From Bacillus methanolicus (GTDB taxonomy: Bacteria > Bacillota > Bacilli > Bacillales > Cytobacillaceae): a stretch of 64,000 nt of DNA. The DNA is taken from NCBI RefSeq assembly GCF_028888695.1, contig NZ_PNFF01000001.1:567501-631500 (forward strand), read 5' to 3'. Shown piece after piece: positions 17,061 through 26,749 of this stretch. How positions within the stretch are numbered: the first letter of the stretch is position 1; every line of letters starts with the position of its first letter. The position numbers were made by a program, and so were the translations under genes. A model generated the notes under the pieces. The model made no database searches, was not told where the DNA came from, and was given only the letters and a program-made list of their open reading frames with translations.

Positions 17061-17086
17061 AGGACCTATAACAGGTCCTTTTTTAT
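17061..17086 (+). terminator. Terminator after ykuJ
   Basis: AGGACCT-ATAAC-AGGTCCT is followed by TTTTTTATT. Confidence 0.88.
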
Positions 17087-17172
17087 TATCAACACACATA
17101 AAAACGCGCATGATCTAAAAACTGTGTTAAAATGAGGTTATATTTACAACAATTTATGAGGGGTTTTTTGTG

Positions 17173-17619
17173 ATGATAAGTCGGGACAGCGGGGAGTTTT
17201 TAAATTTTAGTATTAAAGATTTGATGATTCCTTCAGAACGTGTTGCCCATGTACAAATCGGAAATAATTTGGAACATGCACTGCTGGTTTTAACAAAAAG
17301 TGGATATTCAGCGATTCCTGTACTTGATCCGCATTATAAGTTGCATGGATTAATCAGTCAACCGATTATCATGGATTCAATTCTTGGCCTTGAACGGATA
17401 GAGTTTGAACAACTGGAAAAGAAACGTGTTGAAGAAGTCATGAATAAATCAATACCGTGTTTAAGGATTGATAGTTCTAGTCATTCTTCGTTGGAACTTC
17501 TTGTCGACCATCCGTTCTTATGCATTGTTGATCATGAGGGATATTTTGAAGGAATCTTAACGAGAAGAAGTGTTCTGCAACGGCTAAACAAATTTCTTTA
17601 CAGATCACACAATCATTAG
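17173..17619 (+). CDS. darB: Cyclic-di-AMP receptor DarB/CbpB (CBS-pair protein YkuL)
   Basis: A 148-residue protein made of two CBS domains (residues about 12-70 and 80-140), with blocks VAHVQIGNNLEHALLVLTKSGYSAIPVLDP and LERIEFEQLEKKRVEEVM. It matches B. subtilis YkuL (DarB/CbpB). That protein binds c-di-AMP; in its apo form it activates the (p)ppGpp synthetase Rel and pyruvate carboxylase PycA. ATG at 17173 aligns with the B. subtilis start. GTG one codon earlier is possible. The PycA gene lies in this same window. Confidence 0.9.
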   Translation: MISRDSGEFLNFSIKDLMIPSERVAHVQIGNNLEHALLVLTKSGYSAIPVLDPHYKLHGLISQPIIMDSILGLERIEFEQLEKKRVEEVMNKSIPCLRIDSSSHSSLELLVDHPFLCIVDHEGYFEGILTRRSVLQRLNKFLYRSHNH

Positions 17620-17645
17620 CTCCATTTAAGGGGCTGTATTTTTTT
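17614..17645 (+). terminator. Terminator after darB
   Basis: AGCTCC-ATTTAA-GGGGCT (one G-T pair) followed by GTATTTTTTTC. Confidence 0.7.
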
Positions 17646-17685
17646 CTGCCGCTTTAAATGGGATATATTTTCAGGGGTGATATGG

Positions 17686-19212
17686 TTGGGAGAAGCCGTA
17701 AATAAACAAGTAACAAATTCACTAGCAAACCGTAACACTAAGCGGCCTTTTGTTCTTGCTTCAGTTATGCTTGCTATGTTTATGGGAGCAATTGAAGCGA
17801 CGATCATATCGACTGCCATGCCGTCAATTGTGGGTGACCTAGGCGGATTTTCTCAATATAGCTGGGTTTTTTCGTCTTATTTAATGATGAATGCAGTTAC
17901 GGTACTTATTTACGGGAAATTATCCGACCTGTTTGGCCGAAAGCCGATCATGACTTTTGGCATTATTGTTTTTCTAATCGGTTCCGTGCTGTGCGGTTTG
18001 GCAGAGTCGATGTCAATGCTCATTGTTTTTCGCTTTATTCAAGGTTTTGGTGCCGGAGCAGTGATTCCGATTGCAACAACGATAATAGGAGATATTTATA
18101 CAAAGGAAGAAAGAGCTCGTATTCAAGGATATTTGTCAAGTGTTTGGGGGATTTCTGCTATTACCGGTCCGGCTCTTGGCGGATTGCTTGTGGAATTTGT
18201 CAGCTGGAGATATGTCTTTTGGATCAATATCCCGCTCGGACTTTTGGCGATTGCCGGTATATGGTTCTTTTTGCATGAAAAAGTTGAAAAGAAAAAAACG
18301 GATATTGACTATCTTGGTGCCATTTTACTTTCCGTATCGATAACTGCTTTAATGATTGTCCTTGTAGAAGGGGGCACCCGTTGGCCATGGACTTCTCTTG
18401 AAGTAATTAGCTTGTTAACTGTGAGCTTTATTGCTTTTGTATTTTTTATATTCCAGGAAAAGAGAACTTTAGAGCCGATGATGCCTTTTAGTATTTGGAA
18501 AGAACGCCCTATTTTTATCGCTAATATAGTATCTTTGACAACCGGTATTATGCTTATTGGCATCTCGAGTTTTTTGCCTGCCTTTGTCCAAGGGGTAATG
18601 GAGCGGTCTCCAATTGTCGCCGGATTTACACTTACGGCGATGTCGATCGGATGGCCGATTGCATCAACAATGGCAGGAAGACTATTGTTAAGAATCGGCT
18701 TTAGAAAAACATCTGTTATCGGAGGAATCTTCTTAATCCTCGGAAGTATAATGTTAGTTACTTTATCACCGAATGCTGGTCCGATATGGGCTGCCGCCGG
18801 TTCATTTCTCTTTGGAATCGGCATGGGGCTAACATCAACGTCATTCATTGTATCGATACAGAGTACCGTAAGCTGGAAACAAAGAGGGGTTGCAACAGCC
18901 GCAAATTTGTTTATGCGCAATCTCGGGAACACAATTGGAGCTGCCCTTCTCGGGGGGATATTGAATCTCAAACTAAATGAATTTTTTCAAGAAAACGGAG
19001 GAAATTTGGTTCGAAATGCTACGGTTGATTCAGTCAATCGTTTACTGAATGAATCCGAAAGAAGCAGGCTTCCAGAGCAGATAAGGGAATTGCTGCAGGA
19101 AGGTTTAACAAATTCCCTTCATTTTGTTTATTTTGCCGTTCTGTTTTTTGCAATGATCAGCTTTATTCTCATCTCTTTTCTTCCAAAAAATGACGATAGC
19201 TCCGGTTCATAA
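17686..19212 (+). CDS. DHA2-type MFS drug:H+ antiporter
   Basis: A polytopic protein of about 508 residues with roughly fourteen hydrophobic segments. It has the MFS motif A block GKLSDLFGRKP after TM2, the antiporter motif C region GPALGGLLVE in TM5, and an acidic TM1 motif (GAIEATIISTAMPSIVGDLGG). The family exports drugs or other small molecules; the substrate is unknown. TTG at 17686 is chosen, five bases after AGGGGTGAT. GTG at 17677 is the alternative. It is not at this position in B. subtilis. Confidence 0.85.
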   Translation: MGEAVNKQVTNSLANRNTKRPFVLASVMLAMFMGAIEATIISTAMPSIVGDLGGFSQYSWVFSSYLMMNAVTVLIYGKLSDLFGRKPIMTFGIIVFLIGSVLCGLAESMSMLIVFRFIQGFGAGAVIPIATTIIGDIYTKEERARIQGYLSSVWGISAITGPALGGLLVEFVSWRYVFWINIPLGLLAIAGIWFFLHEKVEKKKTDIDYLGAILLSVSITALMIVLVEGGTRWPWTSLEVISLLTVSFIAFVFFIFQEKRTLEPMMPFSIWKERPIFIANIVSLTTGIMLIGISSFLPAFVQGVMERSPIVAGFTLTAMSIGWPIASTMAGRLLLRIGFRKTSVIGGIFLILGSIMLVTLSPNAGPIWAAAGSFLFGIGMGLTSTSFIVSIQSTVSWKQRGVATAANLFMRNLGNTIGAALLGGILNLKLNEFFQENGGNLVRNATVDSVNRLLNESERSRLPEQIRELLQEGLTNSLHFVYFAVLFFAMISFILISFLPKNDDSSGS

Positions 19213-19250
19213 TAATTAATAATAAGAAAAACTTATAAAGGAGTATTGCT

Positions 19251-20138
19251 ATGTCATCTCTTTCCGAGTTTCATTTGCTTTCAGTTTTGGCTCAGGAAAT
19301 GAATATGAGGAAAGCTGCTGAGAGATTGTTTGTATCTCAGCCTGCTCTTTCACAGCGGTTGCAAACCATTGAAAAGGAATGGGGAACACAACTTTTTCTT
19401 CGCTCTCAAAAAGGGCTGACTCTTACTCCGGCAGGAGAGTACGTTATTTCTTTTGTAAAAGAGGTTCTGGCAAAAGAAGAAAAAGTGCGCGAGTCCATAC
19501 ATGCCCTTAATACAGAAGTCCACGGTACTTTAAAAATCGCTGTTGCTTCGATCGTCGGGCAAAATTGGCTGCCACAAGTGCTAAAGAAATTTGTTAATCG
19601 TTACCCACATGCAAAAATATCGCTCATTACCGGATGGAGCAGCGAAATATTAAGAACGTTATATGAGGATCAAGTGCATATAGGAATTATTAGAGGGACT
19701 CCTGACTGGAAAGGAGTTAAAATTCATTTGTTTAAAGACAGCCTATATTTGGTCGATACCGAAATAACAAAGGCCGAGCAAGTTATTGAAACAGACAGGC
19801 CTTTTATTCAATTTAAAAGCGACTCAAATTATTATCAGGAAATTCAAGACTGGTGGCACCGCCAGTTTCAGACTGCTCCAAAACGGACGATTGTTGTTGA
19901 CCAGATTGAAACATGCAAACAGATGACTTTCAACGGAATCGGTTATGCCATTTTACCGGCAATTACGTTAAATGGAGCTGAGAAAAATATTTTTAAAATC
20001 CCTCTTTTAGATGAACATAACGAACCAATCAAGAGGGATACATGGCTCCTTGGGTATGAATCAGCATTTCAATTAAAGCAGGTACAAGCTTTTGTAGATC
20101 TGATTATGGAACATATAAAAGAATCCGGGGAGGAATAA
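19251..20138 (+). CDS. ccpC: LysR-family catabolite regulator CcpC
   Basis: A 295-residue LysR-type regulator. In B. subtilis and Listeria CcpC represses the citrate synthase (citZ) and aconitase (citB) genes in response to citrate. The N-terminal winged helix (NMRKAAERLFVSQPALSQRLQTIEKEWGTQLFLRSQKGL, residues 18-53 in part) is very close to B. subtilis CcpC. The effector domain shares TGWSSE, EDQVHIGIIRG, FIQFKSDSN, DQIETCKQM and DTWLLGYE. It lies 38 bases after the exporter gene and may be co-transcribed with it. ATG at 19251 follows AAAGGAG. Confidence 0.93.
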   Translation: MSSLSEFHLLSVLAQEMNMRKAAERLFVSQPALSQRLQTIEKEWGTQLFLRSQKGLTLTPAGEYVISFVKEVLAKEEKVRESIHALNTEVHGTLKIAVASIVGQNWLPQVLKKFVNRYPHAKISLITGWSSEILRTLYEDQVHIGIIRGTPDWKGVKIHLFKDSLYLVDTEITKAEQVIETDRPFIQFKSDSNYYQEIQDWWHRQFQTAPKRTIVVDQIETCKQMTFNGIGYAILPAITLNGAEKNIFKIPLLDEHNEPIKRDTWLLGYESAFQLKQVQAFVDLIMEHIKESGEE

Positions 20139-20249
20139 TATTTAATTTAATAAAAAGAAATTTGAGAATAGTTTTTTACATTCTTCTTGTCTTCAATACT
20201 TTTGTTTGATAAAGTATTTTTTAGCATATACATAGAGGAGGACTTTCCG

Positions 20250-20960
20250 ATGAAAATGATGGATGCCAACGAAATTATTTCATTCATTCAAAATAGCAAA
20301 AAAACTACACCGGTAAAAGTTTATGTAAAGGGTGATTTATCAGAAATTGATTTTGGCCCAAGTGCAAAGACTTTTATTAATGGCAACACTGGCGTTATTT
20401 TTGGCGAATGGAGTGAAATAAATCAAGCACTTGAAGCCAACCAAGCGAAAATTGAGGAATATGTTATTGAGAATGACCGCCGCAATTCTGCGATCCCTCT
20501 GTTAAATATGAAAAACATTAAAGCGCGGATTGAACCAGGTGCGATTATCCGTGACCAAGTTGAAATTGGCGACAATGCCGTCATCATGATGGGTGCAGTG
20601 ATTAATATCGGTGCCGTTATTGGGGAAAAAACAATGATTGATATGAATGCTGTCCTCGGCGGCCGTGCAACAGTAGGTAAGAATTGCCACATTGGCGCAG
20701 GAGCTGTACTAGCCGGTGTTATTGAACCGCCTTCTGCAAAGCCTGTTGTCATTGAAGACGATGTTGTAATCGGAGCGAACGCTGTTGTATTGGAAGGCGT
20801 GACAGTCGGCAAAGGAGCGGTCGTTGCTGCCGGAGCAGTTGTCATCGACGATGTTCCACCGTATACAGTTGTGGCTGGAACACCTGCACGTGTGATTAAA
20901 GAAATCGATGAAAAGACGAAGTCAAAAACAGAAATTAAACAGGAACTTCGTCAATTATAA
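20250..20960 (+). CDS. dapH: Tetrahydrodipicolinate N-acetyltransferase DapH
   Basis: DapH transfers acetyl from acetyl-CoA to 2,3,4,5-tetrahydropyridine-2,6-dicarboxylate in the acetyl branch of diaminopimelate/lysine synthesis. At 236 residues, it has an N-terminal helical region followed by a left-handed beta-helix of hexapeptide repeats from about residue 95 ([60 protein letters not shown]). ATG at 20250 is preceded by AGAGGAGGA. It heads the dapH-dapI pair and is followed by an internal hairpin. Confidence 0.96.
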   Translation: MKMMDANEIISFIQNSKKTTPVKVYVKGDLSEIDFGPSAKTFINGNTGVIFGEWSEINQALEANQAKIEEYVIENDRRNSAIPLLNMKNIKARIEPGAIIRDQVEIGDNAVIMMGAVINIGAVIGEKTMIDMNAVLGGRATVGKNCHIGAGAVLAGVIEPPSAKPVVIEDDVVIGANAVVLEGVTVGKGAVVAAGAVVIDDVPPYTVVAGTPARVIKEIDEKTKSKTEIKQELRQL

Positions 20961-20979
20961 GAAGAGAAAAAACACAGCG

Positions 20980-21010
20980 AGCGTGGATCTTTTTATCCGC
21001 GCTTTTCTTT
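20980..21010 (+). terminator. Hairpin between dapH and dapI (terminator or attenuator)
   Basis: AGCGTGGAT/ATCCGCGCT (20980-20988 and 20995-21003, one G-T pair) is followed by TTTCTTTTA. It ends only a few bases before the dapI ribosome site, so it would limit dapI expression relative to dapH unless read through. Confidence 0.65.
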
Positions 21011-21024
21011 TAGGAGGGGACATG

Positions 21025-22149
21025 ATGGTCAGTCCATTTGTAAAAATCCGCCGTGATTTGCATCAAATTCCGGAGCTCGGCTTTCAGGAATTTAAGACAC
21101 AGCAGTATTTGCTAAACTATTTACAATCTTTGCCTCAAGAAGCAATTGAAATAAAAACATGGAGAACCGGAATTTTTGTAAAGGTTCATGGCAAAAATCC
21201 ACGCAAAACGATTGGATACAGAACAGATATTGATGGGTTGCCGATTACGGAAGAAACGGAATTGCCATATCGATCAACTCATGAAGGAAAAATGCATGCT
21301 TGCGGCCATGATTTCCATATGAGCATTGCGTTGGGGCTCGTTACATATTTTGCAAACAATCCAATCGATGATCATCTATTATTTATTTTTCAGCCTGCGG
21401 AAGAAGGTCCCGGCGGCGCAGAGCCAATGCTTAAGTCCGAAATCATGCGGGAGTGGAAGCCGGATATCATTTTTGGCCTGCATATTGCACCTGAATATCC
21501 TGTAGGTACAATTGCAGTTAAAAAGGGACTTCTATTTGCAAACACCTCTGAATTGTTCATTGATTTGAAAGGAAAAGGAGGACATGCTGCTTATCCTCAT
21601 CAAACGAATGATATGATTATAGCAGCTTGCTCGCTTGTTACACAGCTTCAAACGATTGTGGCAAGAAACGTTGATCCTCTTGATAGTGCCGTTATTACAA
21701 TCGGCAAAATTACCGGTGGAACGGTGCAAAATATTATTGCTGAGAAAGCTAGACTGGAAGGGACAATCCGGACTCTTTCCGTCGACTCCATGAAAAAAGT
21801 GAAGAAGAGAATCTTGTCCTTAATAAAAAGTGTAGAAATAGGATACGAATGTGAAGTTAGCGTGGACTTCGGTTCAATGTACCATCAAGTCTATAATGAA
21901 GAAATAATTACGGAAGAATTTATGGATTTTATTAGAAATCATACGGATATTCAAGTTATCGAATGTAAAGAAGCAATGACTGGCGAGGATTTTGGCTATA
22001 TGCTAAAAGAAATTCCGGGCTTCATGTTTTGGCTTGGTGTTGAGTCTGAGTACGGGCTCCATCATTCAAAATTAAATCCAAATGAAGCTGCAATTGAGAA
22101 AGCCATTTCTTTTCTCACGAAATACATTGAATATAAAGGGAACCGATAA
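21025..22149 (+). CDS. dapI: N-acetyldiaminopimelate deacetylase (M20 family)
   Basis: A 374-residue M20 amidohydrolase matching B. subtilis YkuR. It removes the acetyl group to give L,L-diaminopimelate. Metal-binding blocks are visible: [32 protein letters not shown], and the C-terminal His in [11 protein letters not shown]. The dimerisation domain is [16 protein letters not shown]. Tandem ATGs at 21022 and 21025 follow GGAGGGG; the second has better spacing. The pathway partners DapH (adjacent) and PatA (this window) make the acetyl branch complete for these steps. Confidence 0.93.
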   Translation: MVSPFVKIRRDLHQIPELGFQEFKTQQYLLNYLQSLPQEAIEIKTWRTGIFVKVHGKNPRKTIGYRTDIDGLPITEETELPYRSTHEGKMHACGHDFHMSIALGLVTYFANNPIDDHLLFIFQPAEEGPGGAEPMLKSEIMREWKPDIIFGLHIAPEYPVGTIAVKKGLLFANTSELFIDLKGKGGHAAYPHQTNDMIIAACSLVTQLQTIVARNVDPLDSAVITIGKITGGTVQNIIAEKARLEGTIRTLSVDSMKKVKKRILSLIKSVEIGYECEVSVDFGSMYHQVYNEEIITEEFMDFIRNHTDIQVIECKEAMTGEDFGYMLKEIPGFMFWLGVESEYGLHHSKLNPNEAAIEKAISFLTKYIEYKGNR

Positions 22150-22184
22150 GGGGCTGACTTATTGCTTTTAAGTCAGCCCTTTTC
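22149..22184 (+). terminator. Terminator after dapI
   Basis: GGGCTGACTT/AAGTCAGCCC stem (22151-22160 and 22170-22179) followed by TTTT. Confidence 0.88.
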
Positions 22185-22488
22185 CGATCATGTTTGAAAA
22201 AAGCATTTTATTTTGAACCCCATAATTTTCGTGATAAACTATAATCGTGGAAAGAAGAAAATATTAACAGGCTCTAGTTTTATCATAAATAGAGAATATA
22301 AATGTGTGAAAAGGGATAAATAATTAATGTGCCCTTTATTCCTGATTAATAATTAATCTTTATTTAAAAAAATTATAATTTAATATTGACTAAAAATAAG
22401 CTTTGCACTATAATCATATTTGAAAGTAAGAAATGGGATAAGCCTTTAAGGTTTGCCCATTTAATAAATATAAATGGAGGGATTATTC
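22184..22488 (+). promoter_or_regulatory. AT-rich leader with a SigA promoter of ykuU
   Basis: A 305-base gene-free stretch. TTGACT (22386-22391), a 17-base spacer and TATAAT (22409-22414) form a near-consensus SigA promoter about 75 bases before the ykuU ATG. TTATAAT just upstream of the -35 resembles half of a PerR box, but the other half does not match. A second TATAAT near 22239 lacks a partner. Confidence 0.7.
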
Positions 22489-23037
22489 ATGCCAGAACGC
22501 ATGGTAGGAAAACAAGCACCACGTTTTGAAATGGATGCAGTTATGCCAAACAAAGAATTTGGGAAAGTAAGCCTTGAGGAAAACATGAAAAAAGGTAAAT
22601 GGACAGTTTTATTTTTCTATCCAATGGACTTCACATTTGTTTGCCCAACTGAAATTATTGCATTATCTGACCGCTACGATGAGTTTGAAGATCTTGATGC
22701 AGAAGTAATCGGCGTATCTACAGATACAATTCACACACACTTAGCATGGATTAAAACTGATCGCAAAGACAATGGTCTTGGAGACCTCAAATATCCATTA
22801 GCAGCTGATACAAACCATGTTGTTTCCCGTGAGTATGGTGTACTTATTGAAGAAGAAGGCGTTGCACTCCGCGGACTATTCATTATCAGCCCAGAAGGCG
22901 AGTTAATGTATTCTGTCATTCACCACAATAATATCGGCCGCGATGTAGATGAAACATTGCGTGTTCTTCAAGCTCTTCAAACTGGCGGACTTTGCCCTGC
23001 CAACTGGAGACCGGGACAAGCAACTTTAAACGTTTAA
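22489..23037 (+). CDS. ykuU: 2-Cys peroxiredoxin YkuU
   Basis: A 182-residue AhpC/TSA-type peroxiredoxin that reduces peroxides in the cytoplasm. The peroxidatic cysteine is in FYPMDFTFVCPTEI near residue 51. The resolving cysteine is near the C-terminus in GGLCPANWRPG, so it is a typical 2-Cys enzyme. ATG at 22489 follows GGAGGG; the in-frame start five codons upstream overlaps that site. It is followed by a strong terminator and then ykuV. Confidence 0.95.
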   Translation: MPERMVGKQAPRFEMDAVMPNKEFGKVSLEENMKKGKWTVLFFYPMDFTFVCPTEIIALSDRYDEFEDLDAEVIGVSTDTIHTHLAWIKTDRKDNGLGDLKYPLAADTNHVVSREYGVLIEEEGVALRGLFIISPEGELMYSVIHHNNIGRDVDETLRVLQALQTGGLCPANWRPGQATLNV

Positions 23038-23052
23038 TATCATTTTCAAATT

Positions 23053-23088
23053 AAAAAGGCCTAACCATTGCTGTTAGGCCTTTTATTA
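23053..23088 (+). terminator. Terminator between ykuU and ykuV
   Basis: AAAAGGCCTAAC/GTTAGGCCTTTT stem followed by ATT. It separates the two redox genes transcriptionally, at least in part. Confidence 0.9.
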
Positions 23089-23139
23089 GATGAATTCTTT
23101 GGTACGTTCTTGATTTGTACAAGAAGGAGGAGAACGATA

Positions 23140-23595
23140 ATGAAATTACGCGAACCTATGCCTGAGTTGAACGGTGCGACAGCATGGTTAAACGGAGAAG
23201 TTACAAGAGAGCAGCTTATTGGTGAAAAACCTACACTTATTCATTTCTGGTCAATCAGCTGCCATTTATGTAAAGAGGCTATGCCTCAGGTAAATCAATT
23301 TCGGGACGAATTTAAAGACAAACTAAATGTTGTTGCTGTCCATATGCCTCGTTCCGAAAATGACCTTGATATTGAAGACATTAAAAAAGTAGCAGCTGAG
23401 CACGAAATCACTCAGCCGATTTTCGTTGACAGCGAATTCAAACTGGCAGATGCATTTGAGAATCAATACGTACCTGCATATTATGTATTTGATAAAGATG
23501 GGAACCTTCGTCACTACCAGGCTGGCGGAGGCGGAATGAAAATGCTTGAGAAGCGCGTAAATCGCGTCCTAAGTGAAACAGGACAAAGTGCTTAG
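23140..23595 (+). CDS. ykuV: Thiol-disulfide oxidoreductase YkuV
   Basis: A 151-residue cytoplasmic TlpA/ResA-like thioredoxin-fold protein. The active site is CHLC in HFWSISCHLCKEAMP, identical in motif to B. subtilis YkuV. The cis-proline lies in QYVPAYYVFD. There is no signal peptide or membrane anchor, unlike ResA. ATG at 23140 follows AAGGAGGAG. Its position directly behind ykuU suggests it works with the peroxiredoxin in thiol redox control. Confidence 0.94.
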   Translation: MKLREPMPELNGATAWLNGEVTREQLIGEKPTLIHFWSISCHLCKEAMPQVNQFRDEFKDKLNVVAVHMPRSENDLDIEDIKKVAAEHEITQPIFVDSEFKLADAFENQYVPAYYVFDKDGNLRHYQAGGGGMKMLEKRVNRVLSETGQSA

Positions 23596-23597
23596 TA

Positions 23598-23628
23598 AAG
23601 GTTGGTCTATAGGCCAATCTTTTTTGTT
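23598..23628 (+). terminator. Terminator after ykuV
   Basis: TTGGTC-TATA-GGCCAA with flanking wobble pairs, followed by TCTTTTTTG. Confidence 0.8.
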
Positions 23629-23725
23629 TCTTCCTCTTAAACTGTGAAAAGCTGTAGGCATCATGTAACTTTTTTATAAGGTGTAACGTCTCTTATTGTA
23701 AAGAATGAAGGGACGTTGGCGATAA

Positions 23726-24637
23726 ATGAAGTTATGGCGGTCTTTTTATTTGTTTATTTTGATTATTCTCTTACTTTCCGGCTGCAGCACCAATAGTGGC
23801 GAGGAAAAAAGTGAATACGGAAATATGTCTCCGGGTTCCGATGCTTTAACGAGTCAAGATATTGCCATGCAGGAAAAGGGAGAAGAGACAGCAGATTCAG
23901 TAGAGGAAGAAACAAACGATAAATCATTGGCGGCAACAGAGCGCATGGTTATTTATCATGCAGAGTTGAATTTGCGTGTTCAAGATTTTAACAAAGCCCA
24001 AGCGTCAATTGAAGAAAAGGCTAAGAAATACGGGGGATATATCGTTGATTCAAATGTCTACCGTGAAGGTAAAGGGCAGTTAGAAGGTACATTAACGCTC
24101 AGAATCCCAGAAGGTAAGTTTGAGGCATTTCTGAAAGATGCAGAAGGAGAGGCTGATGAAGTTCTGTTACGGCATGTCAGCGGCCAAGATGTAACGGAAG
24201 AATATGTAGATTTGGAGTCAAGATTACGATCAAAAAAAACGGTCGAAGAACGTTTGCTTGAATTCATGAAAAATGCCCAGAAGACTGAAGATTTATTGAA
24301 GATCTCAGCTGATTTATCAAAAGTGCAGGAGGAAATTGAACAATTAACAGGGAAAATAAAATATTATCAAAACCAGACTGCTTTTTCTACAGTTTCCATT
24401 GCTTTATATGAAAATAAAATTGTTATACCTGAATTTAAAAAAGAGGATTTAAATACATGGGAAAGAACGAAAAAGCAATTTGCCGAAAGCTTAAACCTTC
24501 TCTTAACAGCATTTTCTGGAATGACCGTCTTTATATTTGGAAACTTGCCGATTATATTGCTGATTGTGCTGGTAGGAATAGGTGTTTACTTGCTCGTGAA
24601 AAAACATAGGAGAAAAGGGAATCATCGAAAGGAGTAG
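23726..24637 (+). CDS. DUF4349 domain lipoprotein
   Basis: A 303-residue surface protein. The signal ends in the lipobox LLSGC near residue 20. An acidic Ser/Glu-rich linker precedes the DUF4349 domain (RMVIYHAELNLRVQDF, GGYIVDSNVYREGKG, LTLRIPEGKFEAFL, VDLESRLRSKK, and a coiled-coil region). A transmembrane helix lies near residues 267-292 and is followed by a basic tail. The function of the family is not established. In B. subtilis rok follows ykuV, so synteny breaks here. Confidence 0.85.
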   Translation: MKLWRSFYLFILIILLLSGCSTNSGEEKSEYGNMSPGSDALTSQDIAMQEKGEETADSVEEETNDKSLAATERMVIYHAELNLRVQDFNKAQASIEEKAKKYGGYIVDSNVYREGKGQLEGTLTLRIPEGKFEAFLKDAEGEADEVLLRHVSGQDVTEEYVDLESRLRSKKTVEERLLEFMKNAQKTEDLLKISADLSKVQEEIEQLTGKIKYYQNQTAFSTVSIALYENKIVIPEFKKEDLNTWERTKKQFAESLNLLLTAFSGMTVFIFGNLPIILLIVLVGIGVYLLVKKHRRKGNHRKE

Positions 24638-24646
24638 CGTTAAAAA

Positions 24647-24688
24647 TAATAAATACCGGCGCCCAGAAATAGGCGCCGGTATTTATTA
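24647..24688. terminator. Bidirectional terminator between the DUF4349 gene and rnjA
   Basis: A perfect 13-bp stem AAATACCGGCGCC/GGCGCCGGTATTT (24651-24663 and 24672-24684), flanked by A/T runs, shared by converging genes. Confidence 0.92.
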
Positions 24689-26353
24689 TACCTCCATAAT
24701 AATCGGCAAGATCATTGGCCTGCGTTTTGTTTTTTCATATAGGAACGGTGCAAGCGTATCTGTAATTTCATTCTTGATTTCTGACCATAGAGTCGTTTTT
24801 CTTTCCATTACTTTGTTCAGATGTTTTGTAATTAATGTTTGGGCATCATTGATAAGGTCGCCCGATTCCCTCATATATACGAAACCGCGCGAAATGATAT
24901 CAGGACCGGCTGCAATTTTAAAATCTTTCATATTAATGCTGACAACAACAACTACCAGTCCTTCTTCAGATAAAATACGGCGATCTCTTAAAACAATATT
25001 TCCTATATCACCGACACCGCTTCCGTCAATATATACAGAACCTGAAGGGATTTTTCCTGCTACTCTTGCTTCATCTTCGCTTAAAGCAAGAACTTCGCCG
25101 TTGTCCATAATAAAGCAGTTTTCCTCAGGTATTCCGCAGTCAACAGCAAGTTTTACATGCATTTTCTGCATCCGGTATTCCCCATGGATCGGCATAAAAA
25201 ATTTAGGCTTCATTAAGCGCAGCATTAATTTTTGTTCTTCTTGACCACCATGTCCGGAGGTATGAATGTCATTTAACGATCCATGGATGACCTCCGCACC
25301 GGCACGGTAAAGAAGGTTGATTGTTCTGCTGACGCTAATCGTATTTCCCGGAATTGGAGAAGAAGAGAAGACGACAGTGTCTCCCGGAATAATTTGTATT
25401 TGGCGGTGTGTGCCATTGGCAATTCGTGAAAGGGCAGCCATTGGCTCTCCTTGGCTTCCGGTACAAAGAATGGTTACTTGGTTTGCAGGAAGGCGATTAA
25501 TGTGCTGTGCGTCGATAAATGTATCTTTAGGCGCACGAATATAGCCCAAATCTCTGCCGATCTCAATAGCTGCTTCCATGCTCCGCCCAAATACGGCAAT
25601 TTTCCTGCCATTCATGACAGCAGCTTCTGTTACTTGTTGAAGTCGATGGATGTTGGATGCAAAAGTCGCAAAAATGATTCGGCCATCTACTTTTCGGAAG
25701 ATGTCTTGAATGCTTTCTCCGACGCGCCGTTCTGACATTGTGAAATTTGGAATTTCACTATTGGTACTGTCAGAGAGCAAGCAAAGTACGCCCTCTTTTC
25801 CGATTTCAGCCATTTTTGTTAAGTTTGCAGGCTCGCCAACTGGAGTAAAATCAAATTTAAAATCGCCTGTGTGAACAATTTGCCCTGGAGGCGTTTTAAC
25901 GACAATCCCGTATGAATCAGGTATGCTGTGGGTAGTTCGGAAAAACGTAACGGATGTTTTCCGGAATTTAATGACGTCATCTTCTTTAATTTCATAAAGC
26001 TTTGCGTTTCTAAGAAGACCATGTTCTTCCAGTTTGTTTTTTATTAAGCCTAATGCCAATTTTCCACCGTAAATTGGAATATTTATTTCTCTGAGCAAGT
26101 AAGGAATTCCGCCGATATGGTCTTCATGTCCGTGTGTAACGAAAAGGCCTTTAATTTTGTCTTCATTCTTAATAAGGTATGTGTAATCAGGTATAACATA
26201 ATCAATGCCCAGTAATTCGTCTTCAGGAAACTTGATCCCTGCATCGATAAGGATGATTTCATCCTGAAATTGAACCGCATACGTATTTTTGCCAATCTCC
26301 CCTAGGCCTCCCAGGGCGAACACGGCAGTTTGATCATTTTTTACAAATTTCAT
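24686..26353 (-). CDS. rnjA: Ribonuclease J1
   Basis: RNase J1 is the essential 5'-exonuclease and endonuclease of Bacillus mRNA turnover. At 555 residues it is full length. The beta-lactamase core shows the metal motif HGHEDHIGG near residue 74, HSIPDSYG and HTGDFKFDF. The beta-CASP domain shows [25 protein letters not shown] and [11 protein letters not shown]. The C-terminal domain ends [15 protein letters not shown] at 26353. It follows rpoY by only three bases on the minus strand, the conserved rpoY-rnjA operon. Confidence 0.97.
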   Translation of the reverse strand: MKFVKNDQTAVFALGGLGEIGKNTYAVQFQDEIILIDAGIKFPEDELLGIDYVIPDYTYLIKNEDKIKGLFVTHGHEDHIGGIPYLLREINIPIYGGKLALGLIKNKLEEHGLLRNAKLYEIKEDDVIKFRKTSVTFFRTTHSIPDSYGIVVKTPPGQIVHTGDFKFDFTPVGEPANLTKMAEIGKEGVLCLLSDSTNSEIPNFTMSERRVGESIQDIFRKVDGRIIFATFASNIHRLQQVTEAAVMNGRKIAVFGRSMEAAIEIGRDLGYIRAPKDTFIDAQHINRLPANQVTILCTGSQGEPMAALSRIANGTHRQIQIIPGDTVVFSSSPIPGNTISVSRTINLLYRAGAEVIHGSLNDIHTSGHGGQEEQKLMLRLMKPKFFMPIHGEYRMQKMHVKLAVDCGIPEENCFIMDNGEVLALSEDEARVAGKIPSGSVYIDGSGVGDIGNIVLRDRRILSEEGLVVVVVSINMKDFKIAAGPDIISRGFVYMRESGDLINDAQTLITKHLNKVMERKTTLWSEIKNEITDTLAPFLYEKTKRRPMILPIIMEV

Positions 26354-26356
26354 AAA

Positions 26357-26569
26357 TTATTCAATCTCCAATACTTTAAAATCTTCTTTTTGTTGCTCAT
26401 ATTCTAAAAAATTTCCCGAAACAGGCTGTATAAATTCAATATTTATAGACCTGTCTGCCAGTTTCGATCGAACATCTCTTTCTGATTCAGCTTCAATATA
26501 AAGAGTTTTTGTTTTTTCCCTTACTGGTACTTGTGTGGTGGATTCTTGGTAAAATACTTTGAAAATCAT
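26357..26569 (-). CDS. rpoY: RNA polymerase epsilon subunit RpoY (YkzG)
   Basis: A 70-residue accessory subunit of Firmicutes RNA polymerase. It matches B. subtilis RpoY along its length: [62 protein letters not shown] at 26569 follows AAGGAG on the minus strand. Longer frames upstream lack a ribosome site. It precedes rnjA by three bases, so the genes are coupled. Confidence 0.95.
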   Translation of the reverse strand: MIFKVFYQESTTQVPVREKTKTLYIEAESERDVRSKLADRSINIEFIQPVSGNFLEYEQQKEDFKVLEIE

Positions 26570-26712
26570 TTGAATTCTCTCCTTACTCCGAAATAACTTT
26601 TTTATTATATAAGAAAATTTAGTACATTTCATGTTTATTGCCAGCATGATTTTTAGAAATGGAAAATTTGTTTGTATGTAAAGCAACTGATTATCAATTT
26701 ACAATAAGGAAG

Positions 26713-26738
26713 GAGCCCTTCGCAAGCTTGAAGGGCTC
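26713..26738 (-). terminator. Hairpin downstream of the micropeptide candidate
   Basis: GAGCCCTTC/GAAGGGCTC, nine base pairs with an eight-base loop. On the minus strand the following bases are CTTCCTTATTG, a weak T-tract. Confidence 0.6.
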
Positions 26739-26749
26739 AAATAAACATT

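Noticed and set aside
18309-18971. 220-codon antisense frame inside the DHA2 exporter gene
   Set aside because: Long but antisense to a clear transporter. No ribosome site and no recognisable domain; it arises from codon bias of the sense gene.
22370-22391. PerR box upstream of ykuU
   Set aside because: TTATAAT matches the left half of the consensus, but the right half matches poorly, so I do not call an operator.
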